NCBI GenBank assembly: GCA_023213395.1
Contig: CM041465.1
Span: 152,527,741-152,591,740, forward strand
From: Cycas panzhihuaensis
Taxonomy: Eukaryota; Cycadophyta
Direction: 5' to 3'
DNA length: 64,000 nt
Both the position numbers and the translations under genes were made by a program. The notes under the pieces were generated by a model. The model searched no databases and was not told where the DNA came from. It saw only the letters and a list, made by a program, of their open reading frames with translations. Shown one piece after another: positions 11,501-22,469 of the stretch. Position 1 is the stretch's first letter. Every line of letters starts with the position of its first letter.

Positions 11501-11935
11501 TAATGATTATGATCTACTTGAGGAAGAAGAAGAAGATATTGTTACTATATCTATGCATGCCCTTGCTAGAACTGTGGCCTCATAAATACTCAAACTTATT
11601 AGATACATAAAGAAAAAGAAGGTGGTTATCATCATAGATTCTGGGAGCACCCACAAATTTATTAATAAAAAACTTACTAAAGAACTCAATTATTTTTCAT
11701 ATCCTATCAAAAATTTCTAGGTTACGGTGGCTAATGGAGGGACACTCTCTTACAGGGGAAAATATGACAATATCAAGTTGTAAATGGGTGACTATCACCT
11801 CTCCACTTCTATATATATCATTCCTGTTAGAGGAGTCGATATTATACTTGGGATACAATGGCTTAAACCACTAGGAACTATTCAACTAAATATATAAGAA
11901 CTCTTTATCTGATTTACTTATGAGGGAATTGACTA
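11501..11935 (+). pseudogene. B aspartic protease remnant
   Basis: This is the retroviral-type aspartic protease that cuts the polyprotein. The active-site block IIIDSGSTHKFINKKL is at about 11628-11675 and keeps the catalytic Asp. The second conserved strand, RGVDIILGIQWLKPLGTIQL, follows at about 11830-11890. An acidic LLEEEEEDI stretch precedes the domain. A few stops interrupt the frame. It lies between gag and RT, as expected. Confidence 0.85.
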
Positions 11936-12169
11936 TTAATTAAATGGGATCATTCCTCCTTCAACCCAAATCATCAGCTCACACCATATAGAGAGGTTCA
12001 TTAAAAAGTGTGGTACAAGAATCATTACCAAATATTATGCTCTAGAAGGTCAAGAACTTCCAACAAAAGGGGACATTCTCCAAGATGATAATATACCAAA
12101 TGACTTAAAATTGGTACTTCACTGCCATAACGGGGTCTTTTAGGATATTCCTCAAGGTCTTCCCCTAGT

Positions 12170-13520
12170 ACGTGACCAAGATCATAGCATTGACCTAATA
12201 GATGGAAGCAATCCTTCTTATATTTGACCATATTGGTACCTCTGTGATCAAAAGAATAAAATTAAATGACTAGTTCAAGAACTCCTTAATGCTAGTACTG
12301 TTAGGAAAAATAAAAGTACTTTTTCTACATTAGTGATTTGAGTAAGAAAAAAGGATGGCTCATTTTGCATGTATGTAGACTATTGTGAGCTCAATAAGAT
12401 TACCATCAAGGATAAATTTCCTATACCAGTCATCGATGAACTCTATAGATCAACATTCTTCACATCATTAGACTTACAGTTAGGATACCATCAAATTAGG
12501 ATCAAAGTAGAGGATGCTCATAAAACTACATTTCATACATATAATGGACATTATGAATTTTTAGTCATGTCATTTGGCTTGACTAATATCCCATTCACAT
12601 TTTAAGGACTCATAAATAAACTCTTTTGGCCTTACTTAAGGAAGTTCATGTTAGTCATTTTTGATGACATTCTGATATTCAATCGTATATGGGAAGACCA
12701 TCTTCAACATGTTGATAAAGTATTATAGGTGCTCACAGATAACCAACTTTATTCAAAAAAAATAAAATGTCAATTTGGACAAACATAAATAGAATATTTG
12801 GGCTATATTATCTCTCTAGAAGGAGTCAAGGTAAATCCTAAGAAAATTACAGTTATCATGAACTGGACTAAACCCAAAAACATCAGGGGTCTTCGTGGAT
12901 TCTTGGGAATCACAGTGTATTATCAAAAGTTTGTTTAGGGCTATGCAAGGATTTCTTCCCATTTAATCAACTTATTAAAAAAAGATTCCTTTCATTAGAA
13001 TGATAGGCCTCTTAAGCATTTGAATACCTAAAGGTGGATTTAACTACTACACTAATCCCTGTAACACCAAACTTTATAAAGACCTTCACTATTGAATATG
13101 ATGCATTGAGGCAAGGCATTGGAGCAGTCTTAATGCAAGAAGGAAAACCTTTAGCCCTTGAAAATCATCAACTTATACACAAAGAATAAGTCAAATCTAG
13201 CTATAAGAAGGAGATGTTAGAAATTCTCCATGGAGTTAGGAAATGGCGACAATATTTATTGGGAACATATTTCTAAATTAAAACAGACCATGATAGCTTA
13301 AAATACTTCCTAGCTTAAAGGATGACATCTGAAGAACAACAAAAATGGGTCACCAAAATACAATCTTTTAACTTTGAAATCATATATAAAAAAGGCAAGG
13401 ATAATATAGTTGCTAATGCTTTGTCTTGTAAGGAAGAAGGCTCTACACTATATTCTATCACCATGATCAATCCCTCTTGGATAGTGGTTGCCAGGCAAGA
13501 ATGGGATCAAGACCCCTTTA
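12170..13520 (+). pseudogene. B reverse transcriptase and RNase H remnant
   Basis: RT begins near VRDQDHSIDL at 12171. An open stretch, 12369-12605, carries [33 protein letters not shown] and [12 protein letters not shown], the classic gypsy RT blocks. The active site FDDIL is at 12660-12674. GFLGITVYYQKFV near 12900 marks the end of RT. RNase H continues with TIEYDALRQGIGAVLMQEGK at about 13087-13150 and an open stretch at 13322-13528 ending with the tether before integrase. In the blocks checked the catalytic Asp pair of RT is present, but stops elsewhere disable it. Confidence 0.9.
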
Positions 13521-14402
13521 CAAAGTAGATCATTCAAGATATTCAAGTTCGAGTAGGATATTCAACCCACTATATATAGTCTACAAATATTCTTTTATAT
13601 GAGAATCAAATATATATATGCCCTCACTCTAGCCTTAATGAGTAAATTTTATATGATGTACATGCCTCTCCAATAGTAGGTCACTCAGGGTTCCTATGTA
13701 CATACCACTGCTTAAAGTAATCTTTCTTTTAGAAAAAGGAGATGTAAAGAGATATATTTCCTCATGTGAAATTTATCAATGACATAAGATAAAAATAGTT
13801 AAGTCTCTAGGGTTATTTCAACCCCTTCCCATACCAAATCAACGATGGGAAAAAATTTCTATAGACTTGATCGTGGGTCTACTCAAGTCAGAAGGAAAAG
13901 ATGCTATTTCATGGTTGTTGATAAGCTAACCAAATATGCTCATTTTTGTGGCATTCAAGTTATATATAAGGCAAAACAAATTGTTGAGATCTTTTTAAAG
14001 GATATACATAGGTTACATGGGATACTCAAATACATAGTCAGTGATTGGGACCCCAAGTTCACAAATAACTTTTGGATAGAACTCTTCAATCTACTCGGTA
14101 CTAAATTGACAATGATCTCATCCAACCATTCACAAACATATGGTCAAACTAAGATGGTTAATAAGCACCTTGAAGGATAGCTTGATTGTTATGCTTCAAA
14201 TAAGCAGGGCTAGTGGTATCATTAGCTTCCTTTAGTAGAATGGTGGTATAATACAATCTATCATGCATTAGCAGAAATAACTTCGTTCCAAGCATTATAT
14301 AGCTATGAACCACCCACACTTAAGAATTATGCCATAATTAGTTCTAAGGTTCAAGTAGTCGAGGACCATATCTAACAAACAACGCATATTCTTAAGCTAC
14401 TC
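13521..14402 (+). pseudogene. B integrase, left part
   Basis: Integrase inserts element DNA into the host. The zinc-binding part, with GHSGFLCTYHCL, is near 13680-13720. The catalytic core begins at about 13852, with ISIDLIVG-like residues across two frames, and continues as MVVVDKLTKYAHF (13913-13950). The block with the second Asp reads IVSDWDPKFTNNFW (14034-14075), which keeps SDWD. The region with the third acidic residue is near 14130-14165. C2 interrupts the coding sequence at 14407; it resumes at 18385. Confidence 0.88.
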
Positions 14403-14407
14403 AAGAA

Positions 14408-15057
14408 TGTTGGATATTGTGACAACAATGTTTTGGTGCTAAAATTTTGGCATGTTTTTGGCGCGGTTTCTCCCCCTAATCTTTCTCGAGGGGTTCCATA
14501 GGAGCCCCCTTAGTCAGGTGTGGGGGGCATGGAATGCCCCCCGCTAAGAGGGGGTTTGGGGGTGATAGCCCCCGACCTGAAACATTAGCCCTGTAAACCA
14601 TATTAAAATGTAAAGAGAATCAAGGTCATTTAATACAAATACCATAGATTCTATGGTTGAGATTCATTCCTTAGATGTCCCTCTCATGTAGCCCAATTTA
14701 GGGTTTTTTCTTATTCTGTTGTATGTAATGTATTGTACTGTGATGAGGGAAGAGGTTGGTTGTTGTTCCTGAGAGCACTTTGCTACTAAGATATATTGTT
14801 TCTCCATTCTACAGTAATAAAGATCGATATCTTTCCTGTGTGGATGTTTCCCTAGCACATTGTTATGGTTTTACCATGTTATATCAGATGCATATGTGAT
14901 GTTTGGCTTTCATTTTCATGTTATTGTATAATCTCTGATTTTAGAACTTACATGTAATTTTAAGTTTTGATTTCTATAACTAGTTGTAAGAATGTAATAG
15001 ATCTTGGTGCCGGTTAAGGGTTGGGACCTTGTCTTCTCAATAAGTGGAATTAGAGCC
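14408..15057 (+). repeat. C2 5' LTR (14408-15042) and PBS
   Basis: 635 bp, starting TGTTGGATATTGTGACAAC, which is the clearest start in this family. AATAAA is at 14816-14821. It ends TTCTCAATA. The PBS TGGAATTAGAGCC at 15045-15057 is the tRNA-Met type with two changes. Confidence 0.93.
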
Positions 15058-15114
15058 ACTCTTTTTTTTTGCAACAAGTTTGTGAAGGTTTTGGTGTTAG
15101 CTTTTCTACACCAA

Positions 15115-15910
15115 ATGGCAAAACTAGCATGTGCAAAGTTTGAGGTGGAGAAATTTAATGACAAGAATAACTTCAAGTTGTGGAAGCTAAAAGCACATGA
15201 TGTTCTTATACAACAGGGTTTGTACAAAGCCCTTGTAGGTAAATCGAAGAAATATGTAGGGATGGACGATGATGAATGGGATGACTTAGACAAAAAGGCA
15301 CTTAGCACAATACGATTATACTTGGCAGATGAAGTCTTGTTTAACATCACAGGGGAGGAGACAACAGCAGGATTATGGACTCGGTTGGAAGGCCTATATA
15401 TGACTAAATTAGTAACGAATCAAATCTACCTAAAGAGGTAACTATACTCATTACGGATGAAGGAAGGTATAACAATTGCTGACTATTTAAATGTTTTCAA
15501 TACTCTTATTTGTTAGTTGACCAGTATCAATGTTAAAATTGAGGATGAGGATGAGGCTATTACATTGTTGTGCTCATTACCCAAATCCTAGGATAATATT
15601 ATCATCTCAATTCATTTTAGAACTACAGATGTATTGGATTATGATTTTATTATGAGTTCTTTGCTAATAGAAGAAGTGTGGAGGAAGTCTAGTCTTGAAA
15701 CCTCCACACTAGAAGCTATGACGGTAAGGGGTAGAATGATTGAGAGAGGATAAAACTCCAGGAATACATCAAGGTCCAAGTCAAAGAGCAAAAAGAGTAA
15801 GCTCAGATGTTGGCATTGTAATAAGATCGGTCACCTCAAGCAGGATTGCTACAAAGGAAAGAGTTCCAGAAAAAGGAAGATCCTGCCAAGGAGGCGAATT
15901 AAGTGGAGTC
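15115..15910 (+). pseudogene. C2 gag remnant with intact zinc knuckle
   Basis: The gag starts at ATG 15115 (MAKLACAKFEVEKF). The open frame upstream of it to 15004 covers the PBS and is not part of gag, because C1 shares the same ATG. The frame is open to a stop at 15439, covering NNFKLWKLKAHDVLIQQGLY and the DDDEWDDLDKKALSTIRLYL block. The C-terminal zinc knuckle CWHCNKIGHLKQDC at 15808-15849 has every Cys and His in place (CX2CX4HX4C). Frameshifts and Gln-to-stop changes lie between these parts. Confidence 0.88.
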
Positions 15911-16084
15911 AAATCAAGGTATGGATGGTGATGTCTTGGTTACTTGTAATATTTCTTATTATCACCATGATTGGTTGTTAGATTTAGGTGTTTTGCACCA
16001 TATATATCCACACAAGAGTTAGTTCTTATCATACCAACCTCTTGATAGTGGTGATGTGATGTCGAGTTAGCCATCCACCTGATA
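15911..16084 (+). pseudogene. C2 protease stump and deletion junction
   Basis: The protease begins with HDWLLDLG near 15967, where C1 also shows the decayed active site. After GGTGATGT near 16056 the sequence jumps to the equivalent of C1 position 5136 (AGTTAGCCATCCACC against C1 AGTCAGTCACCCACC). About 1.36 kb present in C1 is missing, removing most of protease and all of integrase. A few bases at the junction match neither side. Confidence 0.85.
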
Positions 16085-16985
16085 GATACAACCCTGCTAT
16101 TTCTATTGCTTTGGTTTCTAATGATGGTGAGCCCATATATTATCAGGAAGCAGTAGATGATATCCATAATGAGAAGTGGAAAAGGGCTATGCAGGAAGAG
16201 ATAAATACTTTGAAGAAAAATAATTCATGGGACTTGGTAGAACTTCCACATGGCAGGAAGACTATTGGTTGCAAGTGGGTTTTAAAAAAGAAAATAGATG
16301 TTGATGGAAAGATTGATAAATACAGGGCAAGACTAGTGGCTAAAGGTTTTGCACAGAAAGTAAGTATTAACTTTCATGAGATCTTTTCACCAGTTGTCAA
16401 ACTTATTTCAATTTGAGTGCTATTAGCATTGGTAGCTTCTCTTGATTTGGAGTTGGAGAAGTTAGATGTAAAAATAACTTTTCTACATGGAGATTTAGAT
16501 GAGGAGATCTATATGGATCAACCAGAAGGGTTTGTACAAGATGACAGGAAAAGACTTGTTTGTAATCTCAGAAAATCATTGTATGGCTTGAAGCAATCAC
16601 CCAAGTAGTGGTACAAGAAGTTTGATTCCTTCATAGAGAGCCAAATTTTCAAAAGAAGTGAGTATGATCATTGTGTTTACTTTAAATTTATGGATAATGG
16701 CTTATTCATTATCTTGGTATTATATGTTGATGACATGCAAGTTGCAAGTAAGAGCATGGAAGAAATCAATAAGCTAAAGGCTTAATTGGTTAGGACTTTT
16801 GATATGAAGGATCTAGGAGTTGCAAAATAAATCTTAGGCACGGAGATACACAGAGACAGGAAAAATGGTAAGCTATGGTTATCACAGCAAAAATATGTGG
16901 AGAAGGTGCTAACCAGGTTTAGTATGGCAAATGTGAAACTAGTGAGTATCCCATTGGCTTCCCACTTCAAGCTTTATTCGAATAT
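16085..16985 (+). pseudogene. C2 reverse transcriptase remnant
   Basis: Copia RT in nearly continuous frame, with open parts at 16111-16416 and 16417-16608. Blocks in order: EAVDDIHNEKWKRAMQEEIN, NNSWDLVELPHGRK, YRARLVAKGFAQKV, DVKITFLHGDLDEEIYM, QPEGFVQDDRKRLVC and SLYGLKQSPK. The catalytic motif YVDD is intact at 16723-16734. Single stops interrupt it, for example TAG where Gln is expected after SPK. Of the copia RTs in the window this is one of the least damaged. Confidence 0.92.
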
Positions 16986-17723
16986 GAGTCCTAGTAGTGA
17001 AGAAGAAAAGGCTTATATATCTCGTATAACTTATGCTAGTGCTGTAGGAAGTTTGACGTATGCCATGGTATGTACAAGACCTGATATTTCACATATAATC
17101 AGTGTAGTTAACAGGTTTATAGCAAATCTAGAAAAGGAACATTGAGTTGTAGTGAAATGGGTGCTTCAGTATTTGAGAGGCACAAGTGACTACTGCATAA
17201 CCTTTGGAGGTATAGGTAATCAGGTTTGTGGATATGTCGATTTAGACTTTGCAGGATATTTAGACAAAATAAGGTCTACTTCAGGTTATGTTTTTACTCT
17301 TGCAAATGGTCAAGTTAGTTGGATGTCCAAATTGCAGAGCACAATTTCCTTTATCAACCACGTGTTGAATATGTTCTTTGACATATGCTTGTAAAGAATC
17401 AATCTAGTTACAGGGTCTATTGGTTGAGCTTAGAAGGAGACAAGAAAATATAAAGGTATTTTGTGACAGTCAAAGTGTCATTTACTTAGCCAAGAATCCA
17501 GCTTATCACAGTAGAACAAAGTATATTGCTCTTAAGTACCATTTTGTTTGACAGGTTGTGTAAGTAGGTGGAGTGGCACTTGAGAAGATTCATACCAATT
17601 AGAATTGTGTTGATATATTCACAAAACCAATACCATTAGAGAAGTTCAAATGGTGTTTGACTTCTCTTGGCTTGCAGAAAAGATGATGAAGTGTCCAAAA
17701 AAGGTACCGAGTAATTGTTGTCA
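16986..17723 (+). pseudogene. C2 RNase H remnant
   Basis: It continues from RT through SPSSEEEKAYISRITYASAV and MVCTRPDISH, then RNase H proper from about 17152 (KWVLQYLRGTSDYCITFGG). The catalytic region GYVDLDFAGYLDK near 17230-17265 and RSTSGYVFTLANG are readable. A rearranged stretch at 17346-17395 disrupts the strand that normally follows SWMSKLQST. The end block with HYFTKP-like DIFTKP near 17620 and the purine tract AAGGTGGAGA at 17724-17733 lead into the 3' LTR. Confidence 0.85.
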
Positions 17724-17733
17724 AGGTGGAGAT

Positions 17734-18379
17734 TATTGGATATTATGACAACAATATTTTGGGGCTAAAATTTTGGCATGTTTTTGATGTGGTTTCCCTC
17801 CCTAATCTTTCTCAGGGGATTCCAAGGGGGGCGGGAGTCCTCTTTGGCTAGGGGGTGCGGGGGGCATAGAACGCTCCCCACTAAAAGGAGGTTTAGGGGC
17901 GATAGCTCCCGACCCAAAAAATTAGCACTGTAAACCATATTAAAATGTAAAGAGAATCAGGGTCGTTTGATACAAATACCCTGGATTCTATAGTTGAGAT
18001 TCATGCCTTAGATGTCCCTCTCATGTAGCTTGATTTAGGGCTTTTTCTTATTATGTTGTATGCAATGTAATGTACTGTGATGAGGGCAGCGCCTAGTTGT
18101 TGTTCCTGAGAGCACTCTGCTATGAGATGTATTGTTTCTTCATTCTACATCAATAAAGATCGATACCTTTCCTGTGTGGTTATTTCCTTAGCACACTACT
18201 AGGATTTTACCACGTTATATTAGGTGCATATATGATATTTGGCTTTCATTTTCATATTATTGTATAATCTCTGATTTTATAACTTGCATGTAATTTTAAG
18301 TTTTGATTTCTATAACTAGTTGTAAGAATGTAATAAATCTTGGTGGCAGTTAAAGGGTTGGGACCTTGTATTCTTAACA
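17734..18379 (+). repeat. C2 3' LTR
   Basis: 646 bp. It starts TATTGGATATTATGAC, aligned to TGTTGG of the 5' LTR, has AATAAA at 18152-18157 and ends TTCTTAACA. The TSD copy AAGGA follows at 18380-18384. Confidence 0.92.
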
Positions 18380-18384
18380 AAGGA

Positions 18385-18877
18385 AAATTTGAACCTTGTA
18401 CAAAATCAAATGAAACAATAGGTAGATAAAGGGCAAAGCGAACAAGCATTTCAATCAGGTGATTGGGTATACTTACAGTTGTAATTGTATAAGAAAGCAT
18501 CTCTCAAATAGGATGGGTAATATAAATTACAACCTTAATTTTATAGGCCTTACAAAATTCTAAAGAAGAATGGTAAAGTTACATATGCCTTAGACTTACC
18601 ACCACCATTAAGGATCTATAATCAAGAAGGTAATTGGATAACAAGTACAAATTTAAATAGAATTACCTATCTTAAATGAGGAGGGGCAACTTTAGCTCAT
18701 TCCAGAACGTATCATCAACCAAAGAATTCAACACCTATGATCTAGGTAAATCATTGAGTATCTTATCAAATGGAAACAACTTCCATAAAAAATATAAACT
18801 GGGAGAATGAGTAATTTGTCCAAGAGCATCTTGAGATTAACAAGCTTTAAGGGCAGAGTTTTTTTAAGAGGGGACTT
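18385..18877 (+). pseudogene. B integrase C-terminus, chromodomain and PPT
   Basis: This resumes the B polyprotein after C2: NLNLVQNQMKQ, then AFQSGDWVYLQL near 18447-18480, KILKKNGKVTYALDLPPPL near 18555-18615, and a chromodomain core EYLIKWKQLP near 18757-18790. This order (integrase, GPY-like module, chromodomain) identifies B as a chromovirus. Stops interrupt the tail. A purine tract AAGAGGGGACTT at 18866-18877 abuts the 3' LTR and is its plus-strand primer. Confidence 0.87.
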
Positions 18878-19259
18878 TGTTAGGGATTTAACCCCTAACT
18901 TACCTTCTCTTATATCTTTTACTTTTTCTCTCTTTTATCTTCTCTTATATCTTCTATTTCTTCTACTTTTTCCCTCTTCTTAATATCCCACATGCATAAG
19001 TAAAAGGTTGTGTAGTAGTCATTGAGCACTATATATATTCATGTAATATCCCATATGCATAAGTAGAAGGTTGGGTAGTGAGCATAGAGTCATATATAGA
19101 TTTATGTAATATTTAAAATAGGGTCTCTTAAACATTATTGTTATTGCATGTAATTAGGAGGTTGCCCCCTCAAAGGGTATTACAATACAAGTGTTTTTTT
19201 TGGAGTTATTTGTGTATTATATTAGTGTGCAATTATCATTAATGAGTGGCATCCTACCA
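18878..19259 (+). repeat. B 3' LTR
   Basis: 382 bp from TGTTAGGGATTTAACC to ATCCTACCA, matching 9241-9632. TSD ATATC follows at 19260-19264. Confidence 0.93.
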
Positions 19260-19264
19260 ATATC

Positions 19265-19717
19265 TTTCCTAGAACCTTGGTTACTTAATTTTATCAATGA
19301 AACCCCACTGCTCTCCTTTCATTTACTTATTTTTCTCTTTTCTTTTTATCGTTTGACATTTAAGATTTAGGTGCAAGCTTGATATGAGCTAAATAAATCC
19401 ATCTCTATTCTCTTTCGTACACTCTATGGGTTGTGCGGCCTTCAGAGAGTTGTACACTATCTACAACCATTTGGCATTAAAGAAAACTTATTTTTGAATT
19501 GTTTCTCTCCGTGTCTTCTCTGCAAGACCCTTTGTAGTCCCAAAGAACCCCCTCTTATCGAATCTCAGGTTGATCTACCTCCTCTGTGAGTCATACAAGC
19601 TCCCTCTACGTATGTGCATCCTTCACAATCTCCCTATGTTCACATGGTTTGTTCTCTACCTGTTATAGTCTATTTACCACAAAATTTGAGAGGTGTCTAG
19701 GTAGTAGCCTTATCTTG
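19265..19717. other. element A leader, continued
   Basis: This is non-coding sequence of element A between the B and E insertions. It is less AT-rich than its surroundings and pyrimidine-rich. No ORF or second copy was found. Confidence 0.5.
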
Positions 19718-19722
19718 CTCTT

Positions 19723-20908
19723 GACCTGAATTTGAATGGAAAAGTAAAGAATTAGTCCAATCAAAACAAATTCAGAACAAATTTAGAATAATGTTATATT
19801 ATTTTAAAAATTATTTACATTTTTCCTTACAAAATTCCATATGTTTATGCTCTATTGAGCATGCATAGGACTGCTACAACAAGTAGGTAGAGAAGAAATG
19901 AGTGTTAGGCATATTTTAGGCTTGTTACATACTCTTTAGCACCATTACTAACAAACTATGTGTGAAGATTTAGTTGCCGTTCAACCAAAAACCCTTTTTT
20001 GGAGAAGTTTTTTGCCTGGCATCTTCCTTGGACTGCTACAGTTAGGTTTTTTCTTCTTCCTTTAGATGTAACTAAGCCTTTTTGGGCTCCTTCAATGCCC
20101 CCACAAATAGATCTGGGCACTTTTTTATTGCTCCTTCCATCTATTTCTTCTTGCAACTCTTTTTCTTCCATTCTCCTATGCAGTCTTTAATCTTGGAGCT
20201 ATTCTTCTTCTTTGGAAAGCTATTTGGCATTAACTCCCCACAATTCTTGCTCCTCTTACTGAGTGTATGAATGCTGGGCATCATTCTTCCTCTTCCTTGA
20301 AAAAATTTAGCAGTTTTAAAACCCTACTGTGCATATTTTCTTTCTAAACAGTTTTCCCATTTTTAATTTTTTAACTAACTTTCAAATGATTAAAAAACCA
20401 ACTTAAATCCATTTATTCAAGGGTTTTCTTTCTTCTATTTCATAGAGAACATGTATAAACTTGTACTCCTAAAATTTTATGTGAAACATACTCCTTTTTT
20501 CTCGTCAAAATCGTGTCTATTTTTCTATTTCTCAATTTTCAATTTTCAATTTTTCCATTTTTCTAGTTTCCATTTTTCAGGTTACACTTGTTGCACTTCA
20601 GGACGTACTAGTTACACTTCAGGTTGCACTAGTTGCATTTTAGGATGCACTAGTTGCACTTGTAGACCACTTGGTTGCACTTGTAGTCTACTTGGCTACA
20701 CTTGTAGTCCACTTTGTTGCAGTTGTAGACCACTTGGTTGCACTTGTAGCCCACTTGGTTGCACCTGCTTTACATTTTTTAAGCATCTCGATGGCATTTT
20801 TCTACTAAATGAAGGTTATAAACATGGAAAATAAATATAACAAGGCATTTTAAAGAGTATTATGAAATTAAAGATCAAAAAAATAGATCAGAAGTTCCTT
20901 TTTTTTAG
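19723..20908 (-). repeat. E 3' LTR (19723-20890) and PPT
   Basis: 1168 bp. On the plus strand it begins TGACCTGAATTTG and ends AATAGATCA. On the minus strand the tract AAAAAAAAGGAACTTC directly precedes TGATCTATT, the LTR start. It is longer than the 5' LTR at 25279-26214 because that copy has lost about 0.25 kb. The plus-strand frame 20451-20834 is a minisatellite artefact, not a gene. Confidence 0.85.
20580..20770. repeat. 21-bp minisatellite in E LTR
   Basis: Tandem units of about 21 bp. The first type is like GGTTGCACTTCAGGACACACT and the second like TTGCACTTGTAGACCACTTGG, with point variation. The same array occurs at about 25885-26090 and 29685-29910 in the other LTR copies, so it is a family trait. 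Unit number and order differ a little between copies. Confidence 0.85.
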
Positions 20909-20935
20909 GAGTTCATGGCCTCATTAACCTTATAA

Positions 20936-22250
20936 TTATAGATGAGGGAATTTGACTTTCCCTTTCTCCCTATTGTACCATTTTGTCTTGTTGGATACTT
21001 GTCCTTTTTCTGCAATCCTAAAGGACTTAATTGTGCCTCTTCTAGTCTTGGTCTGCTTCCTTTGAAGAATATAATAGTTTTGCATTAGTTCCTCTTTCTC
21101 TACTTGCAACTCCTTTGGATTTGGTAAGAGTGGAACTCCGTCTTCATCTTCATCCAACATGGATGGCTCGAACATCTTTAGATTCTCAACATTTACAACT
21201 AAATACATCTTCATGAATTTTGGAAGTTCAAGCTAGAAAGCATTTTCCCCAATCTTCTTCAAGATTGTAAAAGGACCATAACATATAGGCTTTAGATTTT
21301 TACCTTCACCTTGCAATTATTTCTTACTAAGATGTCACCAAACTCTATCTTCTTCCTTAAAGGAATGGTTGGTTCTATGTGCATCATGCTTCTGTTTATA
21401 TCTCTATTGAGATTTTTAAAACTTCTCCTCAACTTGTTGATGGATTTTTCTAATTCTTTCTAAGAATCTTTGTGCGTTCTCATCTCCTTCTTCCTCCTCC
21501 TTATTTTCAATAGAAAGTTAAGCAGAAAATTCTAGATCGAATGGAATTGTAGGCAGAAATCCCAAACATACCTCAAATGGTGATTTCTGGATTGAGCTAT
21601 GGATAGCTCTGTTGAAGGCAAATTGCAAGTATGGGAGACTTCCATCCCAAGTCTTAGGATACTTGGCATTATATCCATGTAACAGTTGTATCGATGTCCT
21701 ATTAATGACTTTAGTTTGGCCGTCTATTTACGGATGAAAGGTCGTGCTCATCTTCAGCTTTGTATCCATTATTCTCTAAAGCGTGTACTAAAAATGACTT
21801 AGAAATCTACTATCTTGATTAGAAATAATTGAGTTGGGAAGTCTAAAATGCTTCCAAACATGCTGAAAAAATAATCTAGCTATGTCTTCTCATATATGTG
21901 TCTTCCTACAGGGAATCAACAGCACCATTTTACTAAACTAATCAATAACTACAAATAAATAATCCATACCACTTTTACTTTGAGGTAGTCCTCTGAGAAG
22001 ATCCATAGAGATACTCTCACATGGTTATGATGGAATAGGAAATAGAGTGTACAATCCAAACTTCCTATTGGCTAGCTTTGATGTGCTACATAATGTACAT
22101 CCTCATATTATTGTAGTCACGTCTTACTACATATTTGGCCAATATATATATTGCTGCAAGTTCAATAATGTCTTTCCCACTCCAAAGTATCTTGCAACTT
22201 GACTGGTGTGAGCTTCTCTTACACACTTCATTCAGTCTGCATGCTTTGGA
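20936..22250 (-). pseudogene. E integrase remnant
   Basis: The C-terminus at 20936-21214 is open. It reads VVNVENLKMFEPSMLDEDED, then TKTRRGTIKSFRIAEKGQ, then TKWYNREKGKVKFPHL, an ending known from plant gypsy integrases. The catalytic core is near 21895-22030: SISMDLLRGLPQSKSGMDYL, with the first Asp, then FVVID and FSKM. A zinc-binding part lies near 22090-22230 but is poorly preserved. The protein would insert element cDNA; stops make it inactive. There is no canonical YLVKWKG chromodomain. Confidence 0.85.
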
Positions 22251-22469
22251 ATGTAAATCTTTTCTTGCTTGAAGAGAAGGCCATCTTTCAGTTGGAAATT
22301 AACAACTACTTTTCCTTATTGTAGCTGCTCAAATATAGGCTTGAATGCCTCATCTTCCAAGTATAAATCAACATATTCATCATGGTAGAAAGGCTGAAAT
22401 TACATAGCTACTAACAAACTAGAAATACCTCGTTGTTGAGGAGGTATGGATAGTAAGTCTATAATTTTA

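Larger units (their letters stand above)
14408..18379 (+). mobile_element. copia element C2, integrase-deleted, nested in B
   Basis: This is a TNT1-94-like copia element of the C1 family. LTRs are 14408-15042 and 17734-18379. The TSD is AAGAA (14403-14407) against AAGGA (18380-18384); the B coding sequence supports AAGGA as the original. PBS and polypurine tract are present. It retains gag with a full CCHC knuckle, RT with YVDD and RNase H, but lacks the region equivalent to C1 3772-5136, including nearly all of protease and all of integrase. Its reading frames carry fewer stops than those of C1, consistent with a younger age. Confidence 0.93.
9241..19259 (+). mobile_element. chromovirus element B (Ty3/gypsy) with nested C2
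   Basis: This is a complete gypsy element interrupted by C2. Its LTRs are 9241-9632 and 18878-19259, with a perfect TSD ATATC (9236-9240 and 19260-19264), a PBS at 9635 and a polypurine tract just before 18878. Gene order is gag, protease, RT, RNase H, integrase, chromodomain, all readable but broken by stops. Integrase is split by C2: the left part ends at 14402 with LLKN-like codons and the right part resumes at 18385, giving a continuous protein after C2 is removed. It entered the leader of element A. Confidence 0.93.

Noticed and set aside
15004-15441. 145-residue frame starting before C2 gag
   Set aside because: The first 37 codons cover the LTR end and PBS. The relative C1 shares the later ATG (15115), so gag starts there.
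20451-20834. 127-residue plus-strand frame rich in Cys, Thr, Gly and Ser
   Set aside because: It is the translation of the 21-bp minisatellite in the E LTR. It is antisense to the element and an artefact of the repeat.
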